64,000 bases of DNA. Origin: Bacillus smithii (GTDB lineage Bacteria; Bacillota; Bacilli; Bacillales; DSM-4216). The number at the start of each line of letters is the position of its first letter. The stretch's first letter is position 1. Location: positions 1,282,001 through 1,346,000 of the forward strand of contig NZ_CP012024.1 of the NCBI RefSeq assembly GCF_001050115.1, written 5' to 3'. A program made the translations under genes and the position numbers. The notes under the pieces were generated by a model, which saw only the letters and a list, made by a program, of their open reading frames with translations, was not told the DNA's origin and made no database searches. This document shows positions 41,730-52,589 of the stretch, in pieces.

Positions 41730-44137
41730 ACGTAGCAAGCGTGATTGTGGATGTACCAACCATGCAAACCGACCGGCCGTTTGATTACTTGATTCCTGAA
41801 AAATGGAGTCAAATGATCCAGCCAGGCATGAGAGTGATCGTGCCTTTCGGGTCAAGAAATGTGCAAGGGTATGTAGTGAAAGTAAAAGACCATTCGTCTT
41901 TTCCTCAGTTAAAAGCCATTCGAGAGCCAATGGACGTTGTTCCGGTACTGAATCAAGAGTTGATGGATCTAGCTGACTGGTTGACGAAAACGACGCTTTG
42001 TTTTAAAGTTTCGGCCTATCAAGCGATGCTTCCAGCTGCCATGAAAGCAAAATACGAAAAGCGATTCGCGGCAGTCAACGAAGAGAAGATAGCGGATGAG
42101 AAGGTAGCCGAGCTGTTTAAGAATAAAAAGGAAATCACTTGGGAAGAAGGGGAAAAGGCGGGACTTTTAACCTCTATACAAAAAGAGGTGAAAGCTGGAA
42201 CGGTTGAATTGATTTATAAGGTGAAAAGCAAAGGAAACAAAAAGACAGTACGGATGATTGGCACGAGATTATCGGCCGAGGAACTGTCAGAAGCCGCTTC
42301 CCGTTTAAAGGGGAATGCCGTCAAACAAAAACGGCTGATCGATGTGTTTAAACAACATCCAGGAGAAATGATATCTGCAAAAGAACTGCTGGAGAATGCA
42401 AACAGTACGTCATCCAGTTTGCAGGCGCTGATCCAAAAAGGGATTTTGTATGAAGAGCAAAAAGAAGTATATCGCGATCCTTATGCTCAAACGGATTTTG
42501 AAAAAACAAGTCCCTTTCCTTTGACAGATGAGCAAAGAAAAGCCATTTCCCCCATTATTGAAGCTTTGGAAGAAGAAAAGCATGAAACTTTTTTATTATA
42601 CGGAGTGACAGGCAGCGGAAAAACAGAGATTTATTTGCAATCGATCCAAAAGGTACTGGAAAAAGGAAAAGAAGCCATTGTGCTCGTACCGGAAATTTCT
42701 CTGACACCGCAAATGGTTCATCGCTTTAAAAGCCGATTTGGTGATGATGTAGCCGTTTTGCACAGCGGATTGTCCATTGGCGAAAAGTATGATGAATGGC
42801 GGAAAATTTTAAAAAAAGAAGCGAAAGTAGTGGTGGGAGCTCGTTCGGCTATTTTTGCGCCGTTTGAAAACATCGGGATCATCATCATTGATGAGGAACA
42901 TGAGACAAGCTATAAACAAGAAGAAACTCCGCGATATCATGCTAGGGACGTCGCGATCAAAAGAGCACAGCATTTTAATTGTCCCGTCATTTTAGGAAGC
43001 GCCACTCCTTCGTTGGAAAGTTTCGCGAGGGCGCAAAAAGGTGTATACCATTTATTAACGCTGAAAAACCGTATGAATCACCGCGATCTTCCTGAAGTGG
43101 AAATTGTCGATATGAGAGAAGAGCTGCGGGCTGGCAATCGTTCGATATTTTCAAGGTCTCTATTTGAAAAGTTAAAAGATAGAGTGGAAAAGGGCGAACA
43201 AACCGTGCTGCTTTTAAACCGAAGAGGACATTCCTCCTTTGTCATGTGCCGAGACTGCGGCTATGTCGTTCAATGTCCGCATTGCGACATTTCATTAACA
43301 TATCACCATTTTTCAAATGAAATGAAATGCCATTATTGCGGCTATGAAACAATAGCGCCGTCTGTTTGCCCGGAATGCGGCAGCCCATATATTCGCTATT
43401 TTGGGACCGGAACACAAAAAGTAGAGGAAGAATTGGGAAAGCTGCTGCCTGAGGCCAGAGTCATTAGAATGGATGTGGATACGACACGAAAAAAAGGCGC
43501 TCACGAAACTCTTCTGCGCCAGTTTTCAGAAGGAAAAGCCGATATTTTACTAGGAACGCAAATGATTGCGAAAGGGCTGGATTTTCCGAATATTACACTT
43601 GTCGGGGTGTTAAGTGCGGATACGATGCTGCATCTTCCCGATTTCCGCTCGTCAGAAAAAACGTTTCAGCTATTAACCCAGGTGAGCGGACGAGCCGGCA
43701 GGCATGAATTGCAAGGAGAAGTGGTTGTTCAAACCTATACCCCTGAACATTACAGCATACAGCTTGCCGGTCAACAAAATTTTGAGCGTTTTTATCAGCG
43801 GGAGATGATCATGAGAAAATTGGGAAGTTATCCTCCGTTTTATTATTTGGCCCTTGTCAATGTCAGCCATGAGGATCCGCTCGTGGCAGCCTCCGTAACA
43901 GAAAAAATTACGAAATTCATCCGCAGCCGGCTCTCCAATAAAACGGTTGTTCTCGGACCGACTGTTTCTCCCATTCCTCGGATCAATGATAGATATCGCT
44001 ATCAATGTTTGATAAAATACAAGCATGAACCAATGCTTTCCGATACGTTGAAATCGATATTGGAACAGTATAACGGACAAGGATCCTATTCTCATTTGCA
44101 AATAGCAGTGGATATCAATCCGTTTGTGATGATGTAA
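41726..44137 (+). CDS. priA: Primosomal replication-restart helicase PriA
   Basis: PriA recognises abandoned replication forks and loads the replisome. The 803-residue protein has an N-terminal 3'-end-binding domain (residues 1-110), the Walker A motif GVTGSGKTE at about 292-300, a DEEH box (IIIIDEEHETSYKQEE), and eight zinc-binding cysteines starting CRDCGYVVQCPHC and ending CPECGS. Helicase motifs GTQMIAKGLDFPN and VSGRAGR follow. Start ATG 41726 overlaps coaBC. Length matches B. subtilis (805). Confidence 0.97.
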   Translation: MNVASVIVDVPTMQTDRPFDYLIPEKWSQMIQPGMRVIVPFGSRNVQGYVVKVKDHSSFPQLKAIREPMDVVPVLNQELMDLADWLTKTTLCFKVSAYQAMLPAAMKAKYEKRFAAVNEEKIADEKVAELFKNKKEITWEEGEKAGLLTSIQKEVKAGTVELIYKVKSKGNKKTVRMIGTRLSAEELSEAASRLKGNAVKQKRLIDVFKQHPGEMISAKELLENANSTSSSLQALIQKGILYEEQKEVYRDPYAQTDFEKTSPFPLTDEQRKAISPIIEALEEEKHETFLLYGVTGSGKTEIYLQSIQKVLEKGKEAIVLVPEISLTPQMVHRFKSRFGDDVAVLHSGLSIGEKYDEWRKILKKEAKVVVGARSAIFAPFENIGIIIIDEEHETSYKQEETPRYHARDVAIKRAQHFNCPVILGSATPSLESFARAQKGVYHLLTLKNRMNHRDLPEVEIVDMREELRAGNRSIFSRSLFEKLKDRVEKGEQTVLLLNRRGHSSFVMCRDCGYVVQCPHCDISLTYHHFSNEMKCHYCGYETIAPSVCPECGSPYIRYFGTGTQKVEEELGKLLPEARVIRMDVDTTRKKGAHETLLRQFSEGKADILLGTQMIAKGLDFPNITLVGVLSADTMLHLPDFRSSEKTFQLLTQVSGRAGRHELQGEVVVQTYTPEHYSIQLAGQQNFERFYQREMIMRKLGSYPPFYYLALVNVSHEDPLVAASVTEKITKFIRSRLSNKTVVLGPTVSPIPRINDRYRYQCLIKYKHEPMLSDTLKSILEQYNGQGSYSHLQIAVDINPFVMM

Positions 44138-44153
44138 GTTAGGAGGAAAAGTT

Positions 44154-44639
44154 TTGGCGATATTACCTATTGTCACTTATCCGGCAGAAATATTAGAAAA
44201 AGAATGCAAGCGAGTGACATCTTTTGATAAACATTTAAAAAAATTGATTAAAGATATGCACGAAACAATGTTAGAGGCGGACGGGGTTGGTCTGGCCGCT
44301 CCTCAAGTCGGGATCGATCTCCAAGTAGCAGTTGTGGATATCGGAGACGAAAATGGAATGATCGCACTTGTCAATCCGGAAATTTTGGAAACAAAAGGGA
44401 CCCAAACAGATATAGAAGGCTGTTTAAGTATTCCCGGTCTATACGGGGAAGTGACAAGGCCCTATTACGTGAAGGTAAGGGCAAAAGATTGGAAAGGTCG
44501 AACTTTCATCATCGAAGCCAATGGTTTTTTGGCAAGGGCGATTCAACATGAAATTGATCATCTTCACGGTATTTTGTTTACTACTAAAGTAGATAAATAT
44601 ATAGAAAAAGAATCGTTGGAAGGGTATGAGGCTGAATGA
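44154..44639 (+). CDS. def: Peptide deformylase
   Basis: Def removes the formyl group from nascent N-termini. The 161-residue protein has the three metal-site motifs: [23 protein letters not shown] with the metal Cys, and [12 protein letters not shown] with the HEIDH metal site. A TTG start at 44154 follows AGGAGG by 9 nt; the first residues [13 protein letters not shown] are right for the family. Its stop overlaps fmt by 4 nt (ATGA). Confidence 0.96.
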   Translation: MAILPIVTYPAEILEKECKRVTSFDKHLKKLIKDMHETMLEADGVGLAAPQVGIDLQVAVVDIGDENGMIALVNPEILETKGTQTDIEGCLSIPGLYGEVTRPYYVKVRAKDWKGRTFIIEANGFLARAIQHEIDHLHGILFTTKVDKYIEKESLEGYEAE

Positions 44640-45577
44640 TCAAGATTGTATTTATGGGAACACCCGATTTTTCTGTTCCTATTCTAAGAAGGCTAATAGA
44701 AGACGGCTATGAAATTCAAGCGGTTGTGACACAGCCTGACCGCCCTGTTGGCCGCAAAAAAATACTCACTCCGCCTCCTGTTAAAGTAGAAGCAGAAAAA
44801 CATGGCATTCCCGTTCTCCAGCCAGAAAAATTGAGAAACTCAGACGAATTGCGAACGATATTGAGTTTCAAGCCGGATATCGTCGTGACCGCAGCCTACG
44901 GACAAATTTTGCCAAAGGAACTGCTTGAAGCACCCAAATACGGCTGTATAAATGTTCATGCTTCTCTTTTGCCGGAACTTCGCGGCGGAGCGCCGATCCA
45001 CTACGCGATCATACAAGGCAAAAAGAAAACAGGCATCACCATCATGTATATGGCAGAAAAATTGGATGCCGGAGATATTATCAGCCAAGTGGAAGTGCCG
45101 ATCGAAGAAACGGATCATGTCGGCATCTTGCATGACAAATTAAGCAGGGAAGGGGCCGAATTGCTTTCCAAAACGCTTCCAAAAATTATAAATGGCGAAA
45201 TCACGCCGATTAAGCAAGACGAGAGTCGGGCGACATTTGCTCACAATATTAAGCGAGAGCAGGAAAAAATTGATTGGACCAAGCCGGGTGAGGATATTTA
45301 CAATCATATACGTGGTTTGCATCCTTGGCCGGTTGCCTATACTACACTTGATGGGAATATAGTGAAAATTTGGTGGGGAGAAAAACAAACGCTCCCTGAA
45401 AAACAAGAACCCGGAACCATCATGGCGATAGAAAATGACGGAATTCTCGTCGCTTCCGGAAATGAAACAGGCATCAAGATTACGGAGCTCCAGCCAGCCG
45501 GAAAAAAGAGGATGAAAGCAGAACAGTTTTTGAGAGGAGCCGGATCTCTGCAAATTGGAATGAAATTGGGAGATTGA
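44636..45577 (+). CDS. fmt: Methionyl-tRNA formyltransferase
   Basis: Fmt formylates initiator Met-tRNA using 10-formyl-THF, pairing with Def just upstream. The 313-residue protein has [20 protein letters not shown] (read in parts), the tRNA-contact loop [18 protein letters not shown], and the catalytic segment [20 protein letters not shown] with its Asn-His pair; a later LDAGDIISQ segment and the OB-fold C-terminal domain follow. The ATG overlaps the def stop. Length is typical. Confidence 0.97.
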   Translation: MIKIVFMGTPDFSVPILRRLIEDGYEIQAVVTQPDRPVGRKKILTPPPVKVEAEKHGIPVLQPEKLRNSDELRTILSFKPDIVVTAAYGQILPKELLEAPKYGCINVHASLLPELRGGAPIHYAIIQGKKKTGITIMYMAEKLDAGDIISQVEVPIEETDHVGILHDKLSREGAELLSKTLPKIINGEITPIKQDESRATFAHNIKREQEKIDWTKPGEDIYNHIRGLHPWPVAYTTLDGNIVKIWWGEKQTLPEKQEPGTIMAIENDGILVASGNETGIKITELQPAGKKRMKAEQFLRGAGSLQIGMKLGD

Positions 45578-45578
45578 A

Positions 45579-46919
45579 ATGGAGAAAAAAAAGAAAAATG
45601 TTCGCGAGGCTGCGCTTGAACTGTTGGAAGCAGTCGAACAAAATCAGTCATACAGTAATTTATTGCTGAATTCAGCTATTCAAAAATACGATTTAACAGG
45701 TCCGGATGCCGGTTTATTGACAGAATTAACATATGGGACGATACAAAGAAAATTTACGCTGGATTATTTTTTGGCACCGTTTTTGAAACACAAGCTAAAA
45801 TCATGGGTACGAAATTTATTGCGATTATCTTTGTACCAAATGGTGTATTTAGACAAAGTTCCTGACCGTGCTGTTATATTCGAAGCGGTGGAAATAGCCA
45901 AAAAACGGGGCCATAAAGGAATTGCCGGCATGGTCAATGGCGTGCTTCGCTCCATACAACGAAAGGGATTGCCAGCATTAGATGCGATCACGGATCCAGT
46001 CAAGCGAATTTCGATTGAGACAAGTCATCCGGAGTGGCTTGTCAAGCGCTGGATTCGTCAATTCGGATTGGAAAAAACAATAGCGATGTGTGAAACCAAT
46101 TTGTCCGTTCCTGTTCAAACGGTGCGCGTGAATGAAACGAAAGCAGATAGGGCGGAAGTTTTAATCAGCTTGCGCCAAGAAGGATTTTCAGCAGAAGAAA
46201 GTCCGATTTTGCCGGAAGCCATTCGAGTTTTGAAAGGGAACGCAGCCCAATCGTCCGCTTTTCAGAAAGGGTTGATGACCATTCAAGATGAAAGTTCTAT
46301 GCTGGTAGCGCACGCCATGAAACTGGAACCCGGAATGGTTGTCCTTGACGCCTGCGCTGCTCCCGGCGGGAAAACGACCCATATGGCGGAAAAAATGCAG
46401 GGAACAGGAAAAGTGTATGCTCTTGATTTACATCCTCATAAAATCAAATTGATTGAAGAAAATGCAGTTCGATTAGGTCTTGAAAATATTTCCTCCCTCC
46501 CTCTTGATAGCCGTAAAGGAGGAGAAAAGTTCCCGCCGCAATCTTTCGACCGTATTTTAGTCGATGCCCCCTGCTCTGGACTAGGCGTTTTAAGACGGAA
46601 GCCGGATATAAAATATGTCAAAAAACAGGAAGATCTTCAGTCTTTGCAGAAAATACAATTGGAAATATTGGACGCCCAGGCACCTCTTTTGAAATCCGGC
46701 GGCCTTTTGATCTACAGTACTTGTACGGTGGACCAAGAAGAAAATGAAGGTACCGCCAATCGATTTCTTGATCGCCATCCTGAATTTGAACCCGAGCCGT
46801 TGGATCATCTGCCGGAAGCGGTGCAGCCGTTTGTAACGGGACATTTTCTTCAAATTTTTCCTCAAGATTTTGGCGGAGATGGATTTTTTATCAGCTGTTT
46901 TAGAAAGAAGGATGAATGA
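45579..46919 (+). CDS. rsmB: 16S rRNA m5C967 methyltransferase RsmB
   Basis: RsmB methylates a cytosine of 16S rRNA. The 446-residue protein has an N-terminal NusB-like domain ([21 protein letters not shown], read in parts) and a C-terminal SAM-dependent domain: [19 protein letters not shown], then [16 protein letters not shown] with one catalytic Cys, and [15 protein letters not shown] with the second. ATG 45579 starts one base after fmt. Its stop lies within the start region of rlmN. Confidence 0.96.
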   Translation: MEKKKKNVREAALELLEAVEQNQSYSNLLLNSAIQKYDLTGPDAGLLTELTYGTIQRKFTLDYFLAPFLKHKLKSWVRNLLRLSLYQMVYLDKVPDRAVIFEAVEIAKKRGHKGIAGMVNGVLRSIQRKGLPALDAITDPVKRISIETSHPEWLVKRWIRQFGLEKTIAMCETNLSVPVQTVRVNETKADRAEVLISLRQEGFSAEESPILPEAIRVLKGNAAQSSAFQKGLMTIQDESSMLVAHAMKLEPGMVVLDACAAPGGKTTHMAEKMQGTGKVYALDLHPHKIKLIEENAVRLGLENISSLPLDSRKGGEKFPPQSFDRILVDAPCSGLGVLRRKPDIKYVKKQEDLQSLQKIQLEILDAQAPLLKSGGLLIYSTCTVDQEENEGTANRFLDRHPEFEPEPLDHLPEAVQPFVTGHFLQIFPQDFGGDGFFISCFRKKDE

Positions 46920-46921
46920 AA

Positions 46922-48019
46922 ATGGAACAGACAATCACGATGACGAAAAAATCTAAGAAAATGATAGAAGACAGGCCGCCTTCTATCTACTCAATGGAAC
47001 TGCCTGAGTTGAAAGAATGGATCCGCCATCATGGCGAAAAACCTTTCAGAGCAGAACAAATTTATGATTGGCTCTATAAGAAACGGGTCACGTCGTTTGA
47101 AGAAATGACGAATTTGCCGAAAAGCCTTCGGGATAAACTGGCGGAACACTTTACTATCACCACATTGAAAACGATTGTTCAACAAACTTCTCAAGATGGC
47201 ACCATTAAATTTTTATTTGAATTGCATGATGGATTTTCTATTGAAACGGTGCTAATGCGTCATCGATACGGAAATTCGGTTTGCGTGACCACACAAGTTG
47301 GATGCCGGATTGGATGCACATTTTGTGCCTCAACTTTAGGAGGATTAAAAAGAAATTTAGAGGCGGGGGAAATCGTGGCGCAAGCGGTGCATGTGCAAAA
47401 AGCGCTCGATGAAATGGGAGAACGGGTCAGTTCCGTCGTCATTATGGGAATTGGAGAACCGTTTGATAATTATGATCAAATGCTTTCGTTTTTAAAAATT
47501 ATCAACCATGAAAAAGGACTCAATATCGGCGCTCGCCATATTACGGTTTCTACAAGCGGAATCATACCGAAAATCTATCAATTTGCCGATGAAAATTTGC
47601 AAATTAATTTCGCCATTTCCCTCCATGCTCCTAATAATGAGCTTCGCAGCAAATTAATGCCAATTAACCGCGCATACAAATTGCCGGATTTAATCGAAGC
47701 CGTAAAGTATTATATTGAAAAAACAGGCAGAAGAGTCAGCTTTGAATACGGATTGTTCGGCGGAGTAAATGATTCGGTTGAACACGCCGAAGAATTGGCC
47801 GAGCTGATCAAAGATCTAAAGTGTCATGTCAATTTAATTCCAGTGAACTATGTTCCGGAACGAAATTATGTTCGGACGCCGAGAAGCCAAATCTTTAAAT
47901 TTGAGAAAACGTTGAAAAAACACGGAATCAATGTAACGATTCGCCGTGAACACGGGCATGATATTGACGCTGCTTGCGGGCAACTCCGCGCTAAGGAGCG
48001 GAAAGAAGAAACGAGGTGA
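46922..48019 (+). CDS. rlmN: Dual-specificity rRNA/tRNA m2A methyltransferase RlmN
   Basis: RlmN is a radical-SAM enzyme that makes 2-methyladenosine in 23S rRNA and tRNAs. The protein of about 365 residues has the cluster motif [15 protein letters not shown] (CxxxCxxC), [14 protein letters not shown], and the C-terminal [15 protein letters not shown] with the catalytic Cys. I prefer ATG 46922, whose AAGGA site lies 9 nt upstream; ATG 46916, which overlaps the rsmB stop, is only 3 nt from that site. The following prpC start is 6 nt after the stop. Confidence 0.95.
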   Translation: MEQTITMTKKSKKMIEDRPPSIYSMELPELKEWIRHHGEKPFRAEQIYDWLYKKRVTSFEEMTNLPKSLRDKLAEHFTITTLKTIVQQTSQDGTIKFLFELHDGFSIETVLMRHRYGNSVCVTTQVGCRIGCTFCASTLGGLKRNLEAGEIVAQAVHVQKALDEMGERVSSVVIMGIGEPFDNYDQMLSFLKIINHEKGLNIGARHITVSTSGIIPKIYQFADENLQINFAISLHAPNNELRSKLMPINRAYKLPDLIEAVKYYIEKTGRRVSFEYGLFGGVNDSVEHAEELAELIKDLKCHVNLIPVNYVPERNYVRTPRSQIFKFEKTLKKHGINVTIRREHGHDIDAACGQLRAKERKEETR

Positions 48020-48025
48020 CCGCTT

Positions 48026-48775
48026 ATGGAGTCAGTGTTTAAGACTGATAAAGGATTAGTCCGCCAGCATAACGAAGACAGCGGCGGAATTTTTCGCAAC
48101 TCATCCGGTGACCTCTTGGCCATTGTGGCCGATGGAATGGGCGGCCACAATGCTGGAGATGTCGCCAGTGAAATGACGATCAAAGAATTGCAAAAAGAGT
48201 GGCAGCAAACAGAGATGATTTCCACCCCTGACAAGGCGGAAGAATGGCTAAAGACGGCCATTGTCAAAGTGAATGAGAAGATTTTATCCCACTCAAGGGA
48301 AAATATTGAATGTTCGGGTATGGGCACGACCATTGTGGCTGCGGTTTGCACAAGCCGCTTCTGCACGATTGCCAATATCGGGGATAGCCGTTGTTATATT
48401 TTGAATGAAAACGGCTTTCAAAAGCTGACGGAAGATCATTCTTTAGTGAACGAACTTGTAAGAACAGGACAAATCACCAAAGAGGATGCTGAACATCACC
48501 CCCGCAAAAATGTTTTGACGAAAGCCCTTGGGACAGAGGAGGAAGTAGCTGCCGATGTGCTAAGCATCACCTTTGAAGATGGCGATTATTTGCTGCTCTG
48601 CTCGGATGGCCTTTCCAATAAAGTTTCGGAAGCGAAAATGGAAGAAGTGATTAAAGGGGAACTTCCGTTGGCGGAAAAAGCTCAAACGCTCATTGACTTA
48701 GCCAATCAAGAAGGCGGAGAGGATAATATCACCATTGTGATTTTACACCAGACAGCCGGGAGTGAAAGCGGGTGA
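48026..48775 (+). CDS. prpC: PP2C-type Ser/Thr phosphatase PrpC
   Basis: PrpC dephosphorylates targets of the adjacent kinase PrkC. The 249-residue PPM-family phosphatase has the metal-binding motifs RQHNEDSGG near the start, VADGMGGHNAGDVAS, GMGTTIVAAV, ANIGDSRCYIL, LLCSDGLSNKV and the C-terminal GGEDNITIVIL. ATG 48026 follows GAGGTGACC. The stop overlaps the region just before prkC, so the two genes are translationally linked. Confidence 0.96.
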   Translation: MESVFKTDKGLVRQHNEDSGGIFRNSSGDLLAIVADGMGGHNAGDVASEMTIKELQKEWQQTEMISTPDKAEEWLKTAIVKVNEKILSHSRENIECSGMGTTIVAAVCTSRFCTIANIGDSRCYILNENGFQKLTEDHSLVNELVRTGQITKEDAEHHPRKNVLTKALGTEEEVAADVLSITFEDGDYLLLCSDGLSNKVSEAKMEEVIKGELPLAEKAQTLIDLANQEGGEDNITIVILHQTAGSESG

Positions 48776-48780
48776 TCGGA

Positions 48781-50733
48781 ATGCTTGCCGGCAGGAGAAT
48801 CAGCGGAAGATACAAAGTAATCGAAATGATTGGCGGAGGCGGGATGGCGCATGTCTATTTAGCACGAGATATCATATTGGACCGAGATGTGGCTCTAAAA
48901 GTATTGAGAATGGATTTTGCCGAAGAAGAAGAATTTATACGCCGTTTTCAAAGAGAAGCTCAATCGGCAACCAGTCTTGTTCACCCGAATATCGTGAATA
49001 TTTATGATGTGGGAGAAGAAGACAATATTTTTTACATTGTGATGGAATATGTGGATGGAATGACTTTAAAACAATACATAATGCAGCATTCCCCTATCCC
49101 GGTGGAGAAAGTGCTAGACATCATGAGTCAGCTGACTTCTGCTATCGCCCATGCACACCGCAATTCGATTATTCACCGTGATATTAAACCGCAGAATATT
49201 TTGATCGATCACAATGGTCATGTCAAAATTACCGATTTTGGCATTGCGATGGCTTTAAGTGCGACGTCGATTACCCAAACCAACTCTTTTCTCGGATCTG
49301 TGCATTACATCTCTCCTGAACAAGCTCGAGGAGGAGTAGCAACAAAAAAATCAGACATTTACTCTCTTGGTATTGTAATGTACGAACTGCTGACAGGAAA
49401 TTTGCCATTTTCAGGAGAAACAGCTATTTCCATCGCCTTAAAACATTTGCAATCCAATACCCCCTCTTTGCGGGAAAAATTTCCGGAAATTCCGCAAAGT
49501 GTGGAAAATATTGTGCTGAAAGCTACTTGCAAAGACCCTTTTTACCGTTATAACAGCGTGGAAGAAATGGAAGAAGATATAAGGACTGCTCTTGAACCGA
49601 GCCGACTGAATGAACCGAAATTTACCATTTTGGTGGACGAAGAAGAAACAAAAGTCATACCTGCCATTAAAGGTCCACTTCCGGTAGATGATTTAGAATC
49701 GACGGCTGTTTACCCATTAAAAGAAGAAACGAACAGTGGGTCGGACAAGCCGGAAAAAAAGAAAAGAAAAAAATGGCCTTGGATTGTAATCGGAATTTTC
49801 TTGCTCTTGTTGTTGGCAGCGGGGAGCGTCTTTGTGATCCCGGATTTATTGGGACCGAAAGAAATCAAGGTGCCGGATGTTCATGGGAAAACGGTGGATG
49901 ACGCCGTTTCGAAATTGGTGACGGATGGATTGAAAGTTGGAGACACGATCGAAAGGTTTAGCGATCATGTACCGGCAGGAAAGGTCATCTATACCAAACC
50001 TGGTGCTAATCAAACAGTAAAAGAGGGATCTTCTGTTGATCTGTATGTAAGCTCCGGGAAAAAAACATTTAAACTGGATGATTATCGTGATCGGGATTAT
50101 AATGAAATCGCCGACATGTTGGAAAAAGAACATTTTAAAAGGATCCGTAAAGTAGAGATATATGACGATCACCCGCCGGGAACCATCATAGACCAAGATC
50201 CGGGGCCAAATGAAAAAGTCGTTCCGGAAGAAACAGAGATGACATTTACGGTAAGCAGGGGTCCGGAAAAGGTATCGCTGATTGATTTGACTGATTACAA
50301 CGAGAAAAGTTTGAAAGATTATGCGGCCACAAGCGGTTTAAAAGTGGACATTGTCAGAAGAGATTATTCTGACAGTGTGCCGGAAGGGCTGGTAATCTCT
50401 CAAAATCCTTCAGCCGGTACGCTGTTAAACAAAGGGGATAGAGTGGAAGTTGTGCTGTCAAAAGGCAAAAAAGAAATTCCGCCTAAAACCGTTACAAAAG
50501 AATTGTTCATTCCATATGAACCGGATGAAGAAGGAAAGCCTCAAGAAGTGGTCATTTACATCGAAGACGCAAACAACAGCATGACTGTACCATATGAGAC
50601 TTTTTTCATTCATGAAGACACGAGAAAAACGATTTCATTGACGATTGCCAGTGGCAAAAAAGCAGGATATAAAGTGGTTAGAGATAAAAAAGTCATCATT
50701 GACGAAATGGTCCCTTTTCCGGATGACGAGTAA
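48781..50733 (+). CDS. prkC: Membrane Ser/Thr kinase PrkC with PASTA domains
   Basis: PrkC senses muropeptides and lipid II and phosphorylates many proteins, including in spore germination. The 650-residue protein has a kinase domain at about 10-270: IGGGGMAHVYLARD, VALKVL with the catalytic Lys, HRDIKPQNILID, DFGIAMA and the activation-loop SVHYISPEQARGG. A membrane helix follows a KKRKKW stop at about 331-351. Three PASTA repeats lie outside (KVPDVHGKTVDDAV first), then a C-terminal Ig-like part. ATG 48781 matches the B. subtilis N-terminus; GTG 48772 is the alternative. Confidence 0.95.
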   Translation: MLAGRRISGRYKVIEMIGGGGMAHVYLARDIILDRDVALKVLRMDFAEEEEFIRRFQREAQSATSLVHPNIVNIYDVGEEDNIFYIVMEYVDGMTLKQYIMQHSPIPVEKVLDIMSQLTSAIAHAHRNSIIHRDIKPQNILIDHNGHVKITDFGIAMALSATSITQTNSFLGSVHYISPEQARGGVATKKSDIYSLGIVMYELLTGNLPFSGETAISIALKHLQSNTPSLREKFPEIPQSVENIVLKATCKDPFYRYNSVEEMEEDIRTALEPSRLNEPKFTILVDEEETKVIPAIKGPLPVDDLESTAVYPLKEETNSGSDKPEKKKRKKWPWIVIGIFLLLLLAAGSVFVIPDLLGPKEIKVPDVHGKTVDDAVSKLVTDGLKVGDTIERFSDHVPAGKVIYTKPGANQTVKEGSSVDLYVSSGKKTFKLDDYRDRDYNEIADMLEKEHFKRIRKVEIYDDHPPGTIIDQDPGPNEKVVPEETEMTFTVSRGPEKVSLIDLTDYNEKSLKDYAATSGLKVDIVRRDYSDSVPEGLVISQNPSAGTLLNKGDRVEVVLSKGKKEIPPKTVTKELFIPYEPDEEGKPQEVVIYIEDANNSMTVPYETFFIHEDTRKTISLTIASGKKAGYKVVRDKKVIIDEMVPFPDDE

Positions 50734-50832
50734 GTCCATAACGACAACTTTGACCAACTATTTTTCTTGAGCGATCCGTTGGCTTTAAAAGTCTTACCTG
50801 TAAGAAAATCATTTTGAGTAAGGAGGAATGCA

Positions 50833-51714
50833 ATGGCTAATGGAAAAATTATTAAAGCGCTGAGCGGATTTTATTATGTATTAGATGGAGAAAAAGTGGT
50901 TCGATGCCGAGGAAGAGGGGTGTTTCGAAAACAAAAAATTTCCCCTCTTGTCGGTGATTATGTGGAATATCAGTTGGAAAGCAATCAGGAAGGATATATT
51001 TTAAGCATAGAGAAGCGCAAAAATGAGCTGATCCGTCCGCCCATTGCGAACGTAGACCAAGCCATTTTGGTTTTTTCAGTGGCGCGTCCCAATTTTCATC
51101 TCGGGCTTTTGGACCGTTTCCTTGTGTTAATCGAATCTAAAGCGATCACACCGATCATATGCCTCACAAAAATGGATTTGCTTTCGCCGGAAGACGAACA
51201 AAAAATCCACTCATACTGTGAGGATTACAGGGAAATCGGCTATCAAGTCATTACCACATCTGTTAAAAACGGGAGCGGCTTAGATCAAATTCGTGCTGTT
51301 TTGCAAGAGAAAACATCGGTGTTTGCTGGACAATCTGGTGTCGGTAAATCTTCGCTTTTGAATGCATTGCGTCCAGACTTACAATTAGAGACGAAAGATA
51401 TTTCCGATTCGCTGGGAAGGGGAAAACATACCACTCGCCATGTGGAATTGATTGAAATAGATAATGGTCTTGTGGCCGATACTCCTGGTTTTAGCTCCCT
51501 TGAATTAGGAGACTTGGACCTTGATGAATTGTCGTCTTGTTTTCCGGAAATTCATCAACTAAGTCAATATTGCAAGTTCCGAGGGTGTCGTCATTTGAAT
51601 GAACCAAAATGTGCAGTGAGAGAAGCGGTGGAAATGAAGAAAATTCCCGCTTATCGTTATGATCATTACCAACAGTTTTTAGTTGAAATAAAAGAGAGAA
51701 AGCCGAGGTATTGA
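50833..51714 (+). CDS. rsgA: Small-ribosomal-subunit assembly GTPase RsgA
   Basis: RsgA (YloQ/CpgA) checks late 30S maturation. The 293-residue circularly permuted GTPase has an N-terminal OB fold, then G4 (CLTKMDL), G5, the G1 P-loop GQSGVGKSSLLNAL near residue 167, the switch segment RGKHTTRHVEL, and G3 DTPGFSSLEL. A C-terminal zinc site contains CKFRGCRHLNEPKCAV. ATG 50833 follows AAGGAGG. The permuted motif order is diagnostic. Confidence 0.96.
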   Translation: MANGKIIKALSGFYYVLDGEKVVRCRGRGVFRKQKISPLVGDYVEYQLESNQEGYILSIEKRKNELIRPPIANVDQAILVFSVARPNFHLGLLDRFLVLIESKAITPIICLTKMDLLSPEDEQKIHSYCEDYREIGYQVITTSVKNGSGLDQIRAVLQEKTSVFAGQSGVGKSSLLNALRPDLQLETKDISDSLGRGKHTTRHVELIEIDNGLVADTPGFSSLELGDLDLDELSSCFPEIHQLSQYCKFRGCRHLNEPKCAVREAVEMKKIPAYRYDHYQQFLVEIKERKPRY

Positions 51715-51720
51715 TGGACT

Positions 51721-52377
51721 ATGATCAAAATTGCACCTTCCATCCTTTCCGCCAATTTTTCGAAATTAGGGGAAGAAGTGAAAGAAGTTGAAAAAGGCGG
51801 GGCCGACTACATTCATGTGGATGTGATGGATGGACATTTTGTCCCTAACATTACGATGGGACCGTTGATTGTCGAAGCCGTCCGACCTGTTACGAAGCTG
51901 CCGCTGGATGTCCACTTAATGATTGAAAACCCGGATGCTTATATTGACACATTTGCCAAAGCAGGTGCTGATTATATTACGGTCCATGTGGAAGCGTGTC
52001 CGCATCTTCATCGCACGATTCAACACATCCGTTCGCTGCGAGTAAAGGCAGGTGTAGCGGTCAATCCGGCTACCCCTGTAGAAATGATCCGTCATGTGCT
52101 AAATGACGTTGATTTAGTTCTCGTCATGACCGTCAATCCTGGATTTGGCGGACAAACCTTTATCGATACTGTTCTTCCGAAAATTCGTCAAGTGCGGCAA
52201 TTAGTGAGTGAAAACGGTCTTGATGTCGAAATTGAAGTGGATGGCGGTATCAACGCAGAAACAGCAAAATTATGCGTCGATGCCGGCGCGAACGTGTTAG
52301 TGGCCGGCTCAGCCATTTTTAATCAGGAAGATCGCCAAAAAGCGATCAGCTTGATCCGTAAACGACTGGAACAATAA
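51721..52377 (+). CDS. rpe: Ribulose-phosphate 3-epimerase
   Basis: Rpe interconverts ribulose-5-P and xylulose-5-P in the pentose phosphate pathway. The 218-residue TIM barrel has [34 protein letters not shown] with the catalytic metal ligands, [22 protein letters not shown] and [14 protein letters not shown] 51721 is 6 nt after rsgA; the ribosome-binding site is weak, suggesting translational coupling. Confidence 0.96.
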   Translation: MIKIAPSILSANFSKLGEEVKEVEKGGADYIHVDVMDGHFVPNITMGPLIVEAVRPVTKLPLDVHLMIENPDAYIDTFAKAGADYITVHVEACPHLHRTIQHIRSLRVKAGVAVNPATPVEMIRHVLNDVDLVLVMTVNPGFGGQTFIDTVLPKIRQVRQLVSENGLDVEIEVDGGINAETAKLCVDAGANVLVAGSAIFNQEDRQKAISLIRKRLEQ

Positions 52378-52437
52378 TGGATAAAGGATATTGTTGTATC
52401 CTCCATCTTTATACTCTTACACAATAGTTTCATAGAA

Positions 52438-52470
52438 AAGGCGGAGGACCTCCCTCCCTTTTTTTAATGG
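52438..52470 (+). terminator. Possible terminator after rpe
   Basis: AAAAGG and GGAGG (about 52437-52449) can pair with CCTCC and CCTTTT downstream, with a small internal mismatch, followed by seven T. It would separate rpe from thiN. The stem is imperfect, so the call is tentative. Confidence 0.45.
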
Positions 52471-52589
52471 TTGATTCGCTAAGAAGAGGGAAAAAATATT
52501 TGCACATTAGGCGTTTCCCGTTTGGAAAAGTTTAAAATCAGTACTCATTGCTATAGATGCATTCATGGGAATCGATAGGAGGAATATGG